From the NCBI RefSeq assembly GCF_014203115.1, contig NZ_JACHIJ010000002.1, positions 62,001 to 126,000 on the forward strand: 64,000 nt of DNA, read 5' to 3'. Positions 18,805-27,742 of the stretch are shown one piece after another (position 1 is the first letter of the stretch; each line of letters opens with the position of its first letter). The DNA is from Afipia massiliensis (GTDB lineage: Bacteria > Pseudomonadota > Alphaproteobacteria > Rhizobiales > Xanthobacteraceae). Both the position numbers and the translations under genes were made by a program. The notes beneath the pieces are model-generated. The model worked only from the letters and a program-made list of their open reading frames with translations, did not search any database and was not told the DNA's origin.

Positions 18805-20034
18805 ATGTCTGACCTGATCACCCTGACCCCCGACAACGTCGAGGCGGTCTTGCCTGACGTGCCCAAACTGGTCCAATTCGCACTCACGTTCGCATCCAAT
18901 CTCCGGCGCGGCACGCTCGACATCACCCTGCCGGATGGCCGCGTGGTGCGCTGCGGCGGACTTGAGCCCGGCCCCGCCGCGCAGATGACGGTCTACAACT
19001 ACGGTTTTGCATGGCGGCTTGCCCGCGGCGGCGACATCGGCATTGCCGAATCCTATCTGCGCCGCGAATGGGACACGCCCGACCTGACGCAGTTCCTTTA
19101 TATTTTCTGCGTCAATCACGACCTGATCCAGACCATGCTCGGCGACAAACCGATTGCGCGGTTCGTGCAGTCGGTTCGTCACTGGTTCAACCGCAACACC
19201 AAGCGGCAAGCGCGCCGCAACATTTATGCGCATTACGACATCGGCAACTCGTTCTACTCGGCATGGCTCGACCCGAGCATGACCTATTCGTCGGCGCTGT
19301 TCGAGGACGGCACCAGCGATCTCACCGCCGCACAGCACAACAAGTACCGGCGTCTCGCGGAGGCGATCAACCTGCAGCCCGGACAGAAAGTGCTTGAGAT
19401 CGGCTGCGGCTGGGGCGGCTTCGCGGAGTATGCCGCCAAGAACTACGACGTAAAAGTCGTTGGGCTCACCATCAGCACCGAGCAGCGCGACTTCGCGCAG
19501 AAGCGGATGCAGGCCGCAGGGCTGAGCGACAAGGTCGAAATCAGGTTTCAGGACTACCGCGACGAGCGCGGGCAATATGACCGCATTGCCTCCATCGAAA
19601 TGATCGAGGCCGTCGGCGAGCAATTCTGGCCGCAGTACTTCACCCAGTTGCGAGATCGCCTCGTCCCGGGTGGTTTCGCGGGAATTCAGGCGATTACCAT
19701 TCAGGACAAGTTCTTTCACGCCTACCGGCGCGAGGTCGACTTCATCCAACGCTACGTTTTCCCCGGCGGGATGCTGCCGTCGCCGCAGGTGCTGAAATCG
19801 CTCGGCGAGAAGTTCGGTGTTCCTGTTATCCGCGAGCGCATTTTTGGAGAAGATTATGCCAAGACGCTCGCGACATGGAGAGACAACTTCCGCGCAGCGT
19901 GGCCGAACCTGATGCCGCTGGGATTCGATGAACGCTTCCGGCGGCTGTGGGAATACTACCTCGCCTATTGCGAGGCCGGATTCCTGTCCGGCAACATCGA
20001 CGTTCGTCAGGTCGTGTTCGCCAAATCGGGTTAA
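18805..20034 (+). CDS. cfa: Cyclopropane-fatty-acyl-phospholipid synthase family SAM methyltransferase
   Basis: 409 residues. The N-terminal domain (1-125) is the lipid-binding part seen in Cfa proteins. The catalytic domain has NIYAHYDIGNSFYSAWLD, MTYSSALF, SAM motif I VLEIGCGWGGFAEYAA and VGEQFWPQYF. Family members transfer a methyl or methylene group to the double bond of unsaturated phospholipid acyl chains at the inner membrane. With the two upstream genes it may make a methyl-branched, cyclopropane or furan fatty acid rather than simple cyclopropane; the sequence alone does not decide. Spacing to the DUF1365 gene is 12 bp. Confidence 0.88.
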   Translation: MSDLITLTPDNVEAVLPDVPKLVQFALTFASNLRRGTLDITLPDGRVVRCGGLEPGPAAQMTVYNYGFAWRLARGGDIGIAESYLRREWDTPDLTQFLYIFCVNHDLIQTMLGDKPIARFVQSVRHWFNRNTKRQARRNIYAHYDIGNSFYSAWLDPSMTYSSALFEDGTSDLTAAQHNKYRRLAEAINLQPGQKVLEIGCGWGGFAEYAAKNYDVKVVGLTISTEQRDFAQKRMQAAGLSDKVEIRFQDYRDERGQYDRIASIEMIEAVGEQFWPQYFTQLRDRLVPGGFAGIQAITIQDKFFHAYRREVDFIQRYVFPGGMLPSPQVLKSLGEKFGVPVIRERIFGEDYAKTLATWRDNFRAAWPNLMPLGFDERFRRLWEYYLAYCEAGFLSGNIDVRQVVFAKSG

Positions 20035-20168
20035 CCACGGCCGGAACACAGCAGATCACGCCTGCACGTGCTGCCCTTGTCGGAACGATGGGTGGCCTCT
20101 AGGTTGTGGGGCACAAGCTCATCCTTCCTTTGCCTCCTGACACAGCCGGTCCCGGGTCCTTCAATATC

Positions 20169-21209
20169 ATGCACATTCGCAAAGACGTCATCGACGCTAT
20201 CGGAAACACTCCCCTCATCAAGCTGAAGCGCGCCTCCGAAGAGACCGGTTGCACCATCCTCGGCAAGGCTGAGTTCATGAATCCTGGCCAGTCGGTGAAG
20301 GACCGCGCCGGGAAGCAGATGATCCTCGAAGCGGAGAAGCGCGGCGAACTGAGGCCCGGCGGCCTGGTCGTTGAAAGCACGGCTGGCAACACCGGAATCG
20401 GCCTCGCTCTCGTCGCCGCCGCGCGCGGCTACCGTACCATCATCGTGATCCCGGAAACGCAAAGCCAGGAAAAGAAGGACGTGCTGCGGCTGCTCGGCGC
20501 CGAACTGGTGGAAGTGCCGGCGCTGCCCTACAGCAATCCGGACAATTATCAGCACGTCGGTCGCCGGCTCGCGGATGAACTGCGCAAGACCGAGAAGAAC
20601 GGCGTGATCTTCGCCGACCAGTGGAACAACCTGGATAACCGCAAGGCGCATTACGTTTCGACCGGCCCCGAAATCTGGGACCAGACGGACGGCAAGGTCG
20701 ACGGCTTCATCTGCTCCATCGGCAGCGGTGGCACGCTTGCGGGAACGGCGACGTTCCTGCGCGAGAAGAAGAAGGACATCATGATCGGCGTGGCCGATCC
20801 GCGCGGCGCTGCGATGTACAACTACTTCGATCATGGCGAGGTCAAATCGACCGAAGGCGGTTCGGTGACCGAAGGCATCGGCCTCGGTCGCGTCACCGCG
20901 ATCATCGAAGACGTCAAGGTCGACAAGGCCTATCTCATCGAAGACGCGGAAGCCGTGCCGATCGTGTTCGATCTTCTTGAGCATGAAGGCATCTGCGTCG
21001 GCGGCTCCTCCGGCATCAATATCGCGGGCGCCATCCGTCTCGCGAAAGACCTTGGTCCCGGCCACACCATCGTGACCGTCCTTGCCGACTACGGCACACG
21101 GTATCAGTCGAAGCTGTTCAATCCGGAATTCCTGCGCTCGAAGAACCTGCCGGTGCCGGCGTGGCTCGAGCGCAAGAGCACGATCAAACCGCCGTTTGAG
21201 AAGATGTGA
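20169..21209 (+). CDS. cysK: Cysteine synthase A (O-acetylserine sulfhydrylase)
   Basis: 346 residues from ATG 20169; an upstream in-frame ATG at 20106 would add 21 non-conserved residues. PLP-lysine motif NPGQSVKDRAGKQM, substrate loop ESTAGNTGIGLA and phosphate-binding glycine loop GSGGTLAG are all intact. It converts O-acetylserine and sulfide to cysteine in the cytoplasm. It belongs to the longer subtype with a C-terminal extension (FNPEFLRSKNLPVPAWLE), somewhat longer than E. coli CysK. It follows the lipid cluster by 134 bp and probably has its own promoter. Confidence 0.9.
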   Translation: MHIRKDVIDAIGNTPLIKLKRASEETGCTILGKAEFMNPGQSVKDRAGKQMILEAEKRGELRPGGLVVESTAGNTGIGLALVAAARGYRTIIVIPETQSQEKKDVLRLLGAELVEVPALPYSNPDNYQHVGRRLADELRKTEKNGVIFADQWNNLDNRKAHYVSTGPEIWDQTDGKVDGFICSIGSGGTLAGTATFLREKKKDIMIGVADPRGAAMYNYFDHGEVKSTEGGSVTEGIGLGRVTAIIEDVKVDKAYLIEDAEAVPIVFDLLEHEGICVGGSSGINIAGAIRLAKDLGPGHTIVTVLADYGTRYQSKLFNPEFLRSKNLPVPAWLERKSTIKPPFEKM

Positions 21210-21215
21210 ATTCTT

Positions 21216-21296
21216 CGTCATTGCGAGCGAAGCGAAGCAATCCAGAACATAAGAAAGAACTGGATTGCGTCGTCGCAAGTGCTCCTCGCAATGACG
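21216..21296. repeat. Palindromic intergenic repeat between convergent genes
   Basis: An 81-bp imperfect palindrome with ends cgtcattgcgag and ctcgcaatgacg and internal arms gcaatccag / ctggattgc. The same end and core sequences recur at 27290-27403. It lies between the convergent cysK and aapP stops, so its transcript from either strand would fold and could act as a bidirectional terminator. Such repeats are abundant in Bradyrhizobium-type genomes. Confidence 0.85.
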
Positions 21297-21301
21297 AGGG
21301 G

Positions 21302-22042
21302 CTACCTTAAAATCTGGCTGAGAAACAACTTCGTCCGTGCGTGCTGCGGGTTCGAGAAGAACCTGTCCGGCGTATTCGCTTCGACGATCTGACCGGCATC
21401 CATAAACACGACGCGGTCGGCGACTTCGCGGGCGAAGCCCATTTCGTGGGTGACCACCAGCATGGTCATGCCTTCCCTGGCCAGATCGACCATGGTGTCG
21501 AGCACTTCCTTGACCATTTCAGGGTCGAGCGCAGACGTCGGCTCGTCGAACAGCATCACCTTCGGATTCATCGTCAGCGCGCGCGCAATCGCCACGCGCT
21601 GCTGCTGCCCGCCTGAAATCTGGCCGGGATACTTGTCGGCCTTGTCGGGTATCCGGACGCGCTCGAGATATTTCATCGCCGCGGCTTCCGCATCCTTCTT
21701 CGGGATGTTGCGCACCCAGATCGGCGCCAGCGTGCAGTTTTCCAGCACGGTCAGATGCGGGAACAGATTGAAACTCTGGAACACCATGCCAACCTCGCGG
21801 CGCACGTCATCGACGCGGCGCAGATTCGGCCCAAGCTCGATGCCATCGATGACGATGCGGCCTTCCTGAAATTCCTCCAGCGCATTGACGCAGCGGATCA
21901 GCGTCGATTTGCCCGAGCCCGACGGTCCGCAAACCACGATGCGCTCGCCGCGGCCGACCGCCATATCGACGTCGCGCAGCACATGGAAGTCGCCGAACCA
22001 CTTGTTGAGGCCCGAGATGCTGACAATGGGATCTGCGGTCAT
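21302..22042 (-). CDS. aapP: General L-amino acid ABC transporter, ATP-binding protein
   Basis: 246 residues, typical for GlnQ/AapP. Walker [11 protein letters not shown]-loop [11 protein letters not shown], signature [15 protein letters not shown], Walker [15 protein letters not shown] and H-loop VVTHEMGFA. Last gene of aapJQMP, 9 bp after aapM. The ATPase energises uptake of a broad range of L-amino acids in Rhizobium leguminosarum. Confidence 0.93.
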   Translation of the reverse strand: MTADPIVSISGLNKWFGDFHVLRDVDMAVGRGERIVVCGPSGSGKSTLIRCVNALEEFQEGRIVIDGIELGPNLRRVDDVRREVGMVFQSFNLFPHLTVLENCTLAPIWVRNIPKKDAEAAAMKYLERVRIPDKADKYPGQISGGQQQRVAIARALTMNPKVMLFDEPTSALDPEMVKEVLDTMVDLAREGMTMLVVTHEMGFAREVADRVVFMDAGQIVEANTPDRFFSNPQHARTKLFLSQILR

Positions 22043-22051
22043 GATTTCATC

Positions 22052-23575
22052 TCAGACATTCTTGTGAACGTTCAGGCGGCGTTCCACGAACAGCGAGTAA
22101 CGCGACATTCCAAAGCAGAAAACGAAATAGATCATGCCGGTGAAGGCAAAGCCGGTGAACAATGTCGACGGCGTCGCCCAGTTCGGATCGGCGAAAGACG
22201 CGCGCAACTGTCCGAGCAGATCGAAGATCGCCACGATCAGCACCAGCGTGGTGTCCTTGAACAGCGCGATGAAGCTGTTGACCAGAGCCGGAATGACATT
22301 CCGCAACGCCTGCGGCATCACGATCAGGCCAGTGGTTTTCCAGTACGACAGGCCGAGCGCGTTGGCTGCTTCCGGCTGTCCGCGCGGGACGGCCTGCAAA
22401 CCGCCGCGAATGACCTCGGCGTTGTATGCGCCGGCAAAGAGCGCGATGCCGATCAGGACGCGCACCAGACCATCGACGGTGAAGTTGCCCGGCAGGAACA
22501 GCGGCAGCATGTAGGTCGCAAAAAACAGCACCGTGATCAGCGGCACGCCGCGCCAGAATTCGATGAAGGCAATCGAAAACACGCGGATCAGCGGGATGGT
22601 CGAACGGCGGCCAAGCGCAAGCACGATGCCGACCGGCATCGACGCGACGATGCCGGTGACCGACACAACGAGCGTCACAAGCAGACCGCCCCACGACCGT
22701 GTATCGACAATCGGCAGGCCGCCCTGATCGAGGCGCATCACCTTGATGACGACGGCGATGCCGATAAAGATCGCAATGCTGCGAAACAGCGCCCGCCAGC
22801 CGTTGCGAAATCCGCCGGTGAAGAAGAACACAAGCAGCGATACGATGACGGCGGTTGCCGTCAGATCCGCCCACAGCGGCGAATGGAACCGCTCGGTGTA
22901 ATCGCGCAGCCACTCCAGCGGCCACACCAGCCAGCCGAGCCCCTCGCCGAACCACGCAAGCGCCTTTCCGACCCATGCGACCGGTTGGCTTAACCAGCCT
23001 CGACTGATCGTTGCTCCCGCGCCCGCGAGCTGGTTACCCGCGTCTACAAGGCTGGACGCGAATCCCGATCCAAGATCGGCGACCCAGTGCACGGCAAAAG
23101 CTTTCACACCGCCGCCGCGCAGCAGAAAGAAACCGATCACGGGATAGGCTGCGAAAAACAGCCCGGAGTTAAGAGCTTTGGCAGGCGCGCGCGGGATCAG
23201 CAGCGGCAACAGCAGCAGCGCGCCGAGCGCGAACGTGAGGTTGACCCGCCAGCGTTCCTCCGCCGGATAGAAGCCGTAGATGAACTGGTCAAACTTCGCC
23301 TGAATGTATGGCCAGCATGCCCCGACCACGCGCCCCACGTTCGACTCAAGGCAGGCGTTTCGATCGCTGCCCTGCCACACCGCATCGACCAGCAGGAACT
23401 TCACGACAGGCACAAGGATCAGCCACAGCAGCACAGCTCCGATGAGCGTCATTGCGATGTTGAGCGGTGAATTGAACAGCCGTTCGCGCGCAAAGCCGAT
23501 CACGCCCGTCGTCCTGACGGGAGCGCGGCGCGGCTCGACGATGTTTTGCCGGATGAAGGCTGCCTGCTCGGTCAT
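22052..23575 (-). CDS. aapM: General L-amino acid ABC transporter, inner-membrane permease AapM (long form)
   Basis: 507 residues, against about 384 for the Rhizobium protein. The C-terminal half is the usual HisM/GlnP-type permease with the EAA loop (IRGGLQAVPRGQPEAANALGLS). The N-terminal part has the family's CWPYIQAKFDQFIYGFYP segment. The excess is a Trp-rich insert of roughly 100-120 residues, about 160-270, containing amphipathic and membrane-like stretches (AWFGEGLGWLVWPLEWL, TAVIVSLLVFFFTGG). The start overlaps the aapQ stop by ATGA. It forms the channel with AapQ. Confidence 0.9.
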   Translation of the reverse strand: MTEQAAFIRQNIVEPRRAPVRTTGVIGFARERLFNSPLNIAMTLIGAVLLWLILVPVVKFLLVDAVWQGSDRNACLESNVGRVVGACWPYIQAKFDQFIYGFYPAEERWRVNLTFALGALLLLPLLIPRAPAKALNSGLFFAAYPVIGFFLLRGGGVKAFAVHWVADLGSGFASSLVDAGNQLAGAGATISRGWLSQPVAWVGKALAWFGEGLGWLVWPLEWLRDYTERFHSPLWADLTATAVIVSLLVFFFTGGFRNGWRALFRSIAIFIGIAVVIKVMRLDQGGLPIVDTRSWGGLLVTLVVSVTGIVASMPVGIVLALGRRSTIPLIRVFSIAFIEFWRGVPLITVLFFATYMLPLFLPGNFTVDGLVRVLIGIALFAGAYNAEVIRGGLQAVPRGQPEAANALGLSYWKTTGLIVMPQALRNVIPALVNSFIALFKDTTLVLIVAIFDLLGQLRASFADPNWATPSTLFTGFAFTGMIYFVFCFGMSRYSLFVERRLNVHKNV

Positions 23576-24777
23576 GCGGCAAGGCTCCTGTTCAGACGCC
23601 AGCCGTAGAAACTCATGATTGCGCTCGTGACCAGCGAGATCAGCAGATAGACGCCCATGGTGAGAGCGATGATCTCAACCGCCTGCCCGGTCTGGCTCAA
23701 TGCCGTTCCGGCAAATACCGAGAACAGGTCGGGATAACCGATCGCAACCGCTAGCGACGAGTTCTTGGTGAGATTGAGATACTGGTTGGTCAGCGGCGGC
23801 AGGATCACGCGCATCGCCTGCGGAATGATGACCAGCCGCAAGGTCTCGCCGCGCGACAGACCGAGCGACGCGCCCGCCTCCATCTGGCCCTTCGGCACTG
23901 ATTGCAAACCGGCACGGACGATTTCAGCGATGAATGCGGCGGTGTAGGTCGACAGTGCGATGGTCAAGGCCGCGAATTCCGGCAAAACCTTCGCGCCACC
24001 GACGAAGTTGAAGCCCCTCAACTGCGGCATGTCGAAGGTGACAGGCGCGCCGAACATCGCGATGGCCAGCGCGGGCAAGCCGATCAGCATGGCCAGCACA
24101 AACGGCCAGATCGTGAGCTTCTCTCCGGCGACGAACAACTGGCGACGTGCGTAGGCGCGCATCGCAAGCGACGCAACGATGCCGATCGCAATGGCCACGA
24201 CGAACACGCCGAACGCTTGCAACGGAACGGGATTGGGGACGATCAGTCCGCGATTGCTCAGAAACACAGTGCCGAACAGCGAGATGCTCTGGCGCGGGCT
24301 GGGCAGCGTCGCCAGCACGGCCAGGTACCAGAACAGAATCTGGAACAGCAGCGGCAGATTGCGGATCAGTTCGACATAGCCGCCGGCTATCCGCGCCAGC
24401 AGCCAGTTCGGCGACAGGCGTCCCAGCGCGACGAGTACGCCGATGATCGTCGCGATCACGATGCCGACGATGGACACCAGCAGCGTGTTCAGCAGGCCAA
24501 CAACGAAAACGCGCGCGTAGGAATCGCTTTCCGTAAACGGGATCAGCGCCTGACTGACCGCGAAACCCGACGTGTTGGACATGAATCCGAAACCGGACGC
24601 GATCCGCTGGGTCTGAAGATTGGCCCTTGCATTATCGACGATTTCGTAACCGACCCAGACGACGAGCGCGACGAACAGGATCTGTACGACCACACCGCTC
24701 CACCCCGCCTGGCCGCCCAGCGCACGGCGAAGCCGTGCGACCAGTTGCAGTGGGGGCTTGCGGGGCTCATTGGCCAT
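23572..24777 (-). CDS. aapQ: General L-amino acid ABC transporter, inner-membrane permease AapQ
   Basis: 401 residues, usual length. An N-terminal helix follows LRRALGGQAGWSGVVVQILF. A long periplasmic segment (DNARANLQTQRIASGFGFM) and the binding-protein-dependent transport domain follow, with the EAA loop VRAGLQSVPKGQMEAGASLGLS. It couples translationally to aapM (4-bp overlap) and starts 19 bp after aapJ. Confidence 0.93.
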   Translation of the reverse strand: MANEPRKPPLQLVARLRRALGGQAGWSGVVVQILFVALVVWVGYEIVDNARANLQTQRIASGFGFMSNTSGFAVSQALIPFTESDSYARVFVVGLLNTLLVSIVGIVIATIIGVLVALGRLSPNWLLARIAGGYVELIRNLPLLFQILFWYLAVLATLPSPRQSISLFGTVFLSNRGLIVPNPVPLQAFGVFVVAIAIGIVASLAMRAYARRQLFVAGEKLTIWPFVLAMLIGLPALAIAMFGAPVTFDMPQLRGFNFVGGAKVLPEFAALTIALSTYTAAFIAEIVRAGLQSVPKGQMEAGASLGLSRGETLRLVIIPQAMRVILPPLTNQYLNLTKNSSLAVAIGYPDLFSVFAGTALSQTGQAVEIIALTMGVYLLISLVTSAIMSFYGWRLNRSLAA

Positions 24778-24796
24778 TCGCCGCGTCCGGCGACGC

Positions 24797-25837
24797 TTAG
24801 CGAATGGGCGGCGCGTACTGCAGCCCGCCCTGATTCCAGAGCTTGTTCAATCCGCGCGCAATGTTGAGCTTCGAGCCGGCGCCAACATTGCGATCGAAGG
24901 ATTCACCGTAGTTGCCTGTCGCCTTGATGATTCGCGTGACCCAATCCTTCGTCAGGCCGAGTTGCTCGCCGAGGTTGCCGTCGGTGCCGAACATCCGCTT
25001 CAGTTCTGGCTTGCTCGACTTCGCCATCTCGTCGACGTTCTTCTGCGTGATGGCATACTCCTCCGCATTGATCATCGCGAACAGCGTCCACTTCACGATA
25101 TCGAACCACTGGTCGTCGCCGTGACGCACCACGGGACCGAGCGGTTCCTTGGAGATCACTTCGGGCAGGACGGCGTGATCGTTCGGTGCGGCAACCTTGA
25201 GGCGCTCGGCATACAGCTGCGAGACGTCGGACGTGAACACATCGCAACGCCCCGACTCATAGGCCTTCAGTGTCTCGTCCGCGGTGCCGAACGCGATCAG
25301 CTCGTACTTCATGTTGTTGCCCTTGAAGTAATCCGAGGTGTTCTGTTCGTTCGTCGTGCCGGTCTGAACGCAAATCGACGCGCCGTTCAGTTCCAGCGCC
25401 GAATTGACCTTGAGCGACTTGCGGATCATGAAGCCCTGCCCGTCATAATAGGAAATGCCGGTGTAGTTCAGGCCCAGCGATGTGTCGCGCGACAGGGTCC
25501 ATGTCGAGTTGCGCGAGAGCACATCGATCTCGCCCGACTGGAGAGCCGTGAAGCGATCCTTCGCCGACAGCGGCACGAATTTCACTTTGGTCGGATCATT
25601 GAAGATCGCAGCCGCGAGGGCGCGGCAGACATCGACATCGAGGCCTATCCAGTTGCCCTTGTCATCGGGTGCCGAAAAACCGGGCAATCCCTGGCTGACG
25701 CCACAGGACAGAGTGCCCCGGTCCTTCACGCCCTGCAGCGTTCCCCGGTCCTTGGGCTTGTCCTGAGTCTGGGCAAGGGCGGACTGGACGGCAAATGCCG
25801 AGACAATCGAAATAAGAGCGAGAGATACCCGTTTCAT
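24797..25837 (-). CDS. aapJ: General L-amino acid ABC transporter, periplasmic binding protein AapJ
   Basis: 346 residues with a Sec signal peptide (LALISIVSAFAVQSALAQ). Family 3 solute-binding features are LSCGVSQGLPGFSAPDDKGNW at the start of the mature protein and GLDVDVCRALAAAIF. First gene of aapJQMP. It binds many L-amino acids and delivers them to AapQM. A GGAAAGGT-type ribosome site precedes the ATG. The 218-bp divergent region to metC holds an inverted repeat. Confidence 0.93.
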   Translation of the reverse strand: MKRVSLALISIVSAFAVQSALAQTQDKPKDRGTLQGVKDRGTLSCGVSQGLPGFSAPDDKGNWIGLDVDVCRALAAAIFNDPTKVKFVPLSAKDRFTALQSGEIDVLSRNSTWTLSRDTSLGLNYTGISYYDGQGFMIRKSLKVNSALELNGASICVQTGTTNEQNTSDYFKGNNMKYELIAFGTADETLKAYESGRCDVFTSDVSQLYAERLKVAAPNDHAVLPEVISKEPLGPVVRHGDDQWFDIVKWTLFAMINAEEYAITQKNVDEMAKSSKPELKRMFGTDGNLGEQLGLTKDWVTRIIKATGNYGESFDRNVGAGSKLNIARGLNKLWNQGGLQYAPPIR

Positions 25838-25907
25838 AGAAAGACCTTTCCCGATAGTTCGGCACTGGCGACGACAACGTCGCGCGGGGCTAAACGATCC
25901 TGCTGAT

Positions 25908-25941
25908 GTATACAGACCCAGCTAAATATCTGGTCTGCATA
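25908..25941. promoter_or_regulatory. Imperfect inverted repeat between aapJ and metC, candidate operator
   Basis: A dyad with arms tatacagacc and ggtctgcata (one mismatch, 13-nt centre) lies between the divergent aapJ and metC starts. Arms of the GACC/GGTC kind and the embedded gtatac resemble binding sites of GntR-type regulators. No regulator gene is adjacent. The target gene is unknown; it lies 71 bp before aapJ and about 115 bp before metC. Confidence 0.3.
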
Positions 25942-26055
25942 ACAGAACGCCGCGCGTGACGGGTCAAGGGGTTGACGTCGGCCATCACGGTCAGCTTACT
26001 GAGCATACCACTCATAGGCAGCGTATTGGTCATTGTCGAGCAACGCTGCGGCAAG

Positions 26056-27279
26056 ATGTCTTCCACAAGTGATCATCACATGATTTCCCGAAAAGACGAC
26101 CGACCTTCCGTATCGCTCGATCCGCAGACCGAGCTGGTGACCTCCGGTCGCGACACCCTTGCGCAAAAGGGTTTCATCAATCCGCCCATCGTGCGCGGTT
26201 CAACGGTGCTCTATCCGACCGCCGAAGATCTCCACGCCCATCGCGGAGAGTATCAGTACGGCCGGCATGGGACGCCGACCACCAAGGCGCTTCAGCAAGC
26301 CTTGATGGCGCTGGAAGGACCGAACTGTGCCGGCGTGGGACTTGCGCCGTCAGGCGTCGCGGCAATTTCCACAGCGTTATTGGCGATTCTCAAGGCCGGC
26401 GATCACTTGCTCGTCATCGACAGTTCGTACCGTCCCACCCGGAATTTCTGCGACAGCCTGCTCAAGCGCTATGGCATCGAAACCACTTACTTCGACCCGC
26501 TGATCGGGGCCGGGATCGAAAAGCTGTTCAAGTCTAACACCCGGGCCGTCCTGGTCGAAGCGCCGGGATCTCAGTCATTCGAGATGCCGGACATACCGGC
26601 CATCGCCGCCGTCGCTCATGCCAAGGGTGCGCTCGTCGTCGATGACAACACCTGGGCAACGCCGCTGTTTCACCGCTCGCTCGATCAGGGCGTCGACATC
26701 AGCATCCAGGCCGGAACGAAATATATCGGCGGGCATTCCGACATCATGTTCGGGACCATTTCCGCCAACGCAAAGACGTGGCCCCTGATCACCGAAGCGA
26801 TCCGTCTGCTCGGCGTGTGCGCCGGACCTGACGATGTGTTTCTTGCCTTGCGCGGGCTCCGGACATTGGCCGTGCGCCTTGCTCATCACCAGCAGGCAGG
26901 TCTCGACATGGCGCGCTGGTTCGCTGCGCGTCCCGAGGTTCAGCGGGTGATTCACCCTGCGCTCGAAAGCGATCCGGGGCATGCGATCTGGAAGCGCGAT
27001 TTCACCGGCGCCACGGGCCTGTTCAGCATCGTGCTGAAGCCTGCATCGAAGCAGGCGGTCGACGCGTTTCTCGACACGGTCACGCTGTTCGGCATGGGTT
27101 ATTCGTGGGGCGGCTTCGAAAGCCTCGTCATCCCGTTCGACTGTTCGTCGTATCGAACCGCAACGACATGGAATCCGGGCGGTCCCACCCTTCGCTTCCA
27201 CATCGGTCTTGAGAACCTGGATGACCTGAAAGCCGATCTGGCGCGCGGCTTTGACGCGCTTAATGCCGCGGCGAAGTGA
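26056..27279 (+). CDS. metC: Cystathionine beta-lyase
   Basis: 407 residues from ATG 26056; another ATG at 26080 is possible and the frame is open to 25972. It is a trans-sulfuration PLP enzyme: YQYGRHGTPTTKALQ near the N-terminus, PLP-binding IQAGTKYIGGHSD with Lys222 as the Schiff-base residue, and LRFHIGLENLDDLKADL at the C-terminus. It cleaves cystathionine to homocysteine, pyruvate and ammonia in methionine synthesis. Gene order (divergent from an amino acid transporter) fits sulfur amino acid metabolism. A SAM riboswitch was looked for upstream and not seen. Confidence 0.9.
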   Translation: MSSTSDHHMISRKDDRPSVSLDPQTELVTSGRDTLAQKGFINPPIVRGSTVLYPTAEDLHAHRGEYQYGRHGTPTTKALQQALMALEGPNCAGVGLAPSGVAAISTALLAILKAGDHLLVIDSSYRPTRNFCDSLLKRYGIETTYFDPLIGAGIEKLFKSNTRAVLVEAPGSQSFEMPDIPAIAAVAHAKGALVVDDNTWATPLFHRSLDQGVDISIQAGTKYIGGHSDIMFGTISANAKTWPLITEAIRLLGVCAGPDDVFLALRGLRTLAVRLAHHQQAGLDMARWFAARPEVQRVIHPALESDPGHAIWKRDFTGATGLFSIVLKPASKQAVDAFLDTVTLFGMGYSWGGFESLVIPFDCSSYRTATTWNPGGPTLRFHIGLENLDDLKADLARGFDALNAAAK

Positions 27280-27289
27280 TCTTACCTTT

Positions 27290-27403
27290 CGTCATTGCGA
27301 GCCAACGGGTCCGGCTTCGCCGGCCCGATGACAGGCTCCACGAAGCAATCCAGAATTTTCTCAAGAGTGGATTGCTTCGTCGCTGGCGCTCCTCGCTATG
27401 ACG
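27290..27403. repeat. Palindromic intergenic repeat, second copy
   Basis: A 114-bp element with the same cgtcattgcgag and near-matching ctcgctatgacg ends and internal gcaatccag / tggattgc arms as the 21216 copy. It carries an extra hairpin (ccggcttcgccgg) in its left half. It ends directly at the stop codon of the minus-strand LAB_N gene and starts 10 bp after metC, again between convergent genes. Confidence 0.85.
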
Positions 27404-27742
27404 TCAGTTCTTTTCGACCTTCGAGCCCGAACCGCGGCTCTTCACAATGAGCATGATGTTGCGGATGTAGATGATCGTCGCCAGCGACTGGCCGAGAATG
27501 ATGACCGGCTCGCGCTTGGCGACGCCATAGATCAGCGTCATCAATCCGCCGGCCATCGAGAAGAACCAGAACGCCATCGGCACCACGCTCTGGCCTGCAC
27601 GCTCGCTCGAGATCCACTGCACGAGGAAGCGCGCCGTGAACAGCAATTGCGCGACGAGCCCGAACGCGAGCCAGAAGTCGAACTTCGCGACGAACACATC
27701 GTAGAGATAATTGCCGAGATCCTGACCGAACTGAATCAGCAT
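27404..27742 (-). CDS. Lipid A biosynthesis N-terminal domain (LAB_N) membrane protein
   Basis: 112 residues from ATG 27742, which overlaps the GT2 stop by ATGA. Three or four helices carry the LAB_N hallmarks: GLVAQLLFTARFLVQWISSERAG and PMAFWFFSMAGGLMTLIYGVAKREPVIILGQ. The domain is known fused to some LpxB proteins and as a stand-alone partner of GT2 genes; its biochemical role is not settled. Last gene of a four-gene lipid A or polyprenyl-glycolipid cluster. Confidence 0.85.
   Translation of the reverse strand: MLIQFGQDLGNYLYDVFVAKFDFWLAFGLVAQLLFTARFLVQWISSERAGQSVVPMAFWFFSMAGGLMTLIYGVAKREPVIILGQSLATIIYIRNIMLIVKSRGSGSKVEKN

Noticed and set aside
18784..20049. A 421-codon minus-strand frame opposite the Cfa-like gene
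   Set aside because: Exact antisense of a well-conserved methyltransferase; composition is that of a shadow frame.
25942..26055. Possible SAM-type riboswitch before metC
   Set aside because: No SAM-II or other SAM riboswitch pattern could be traced in the leader; only the dyad further upstream is seen.
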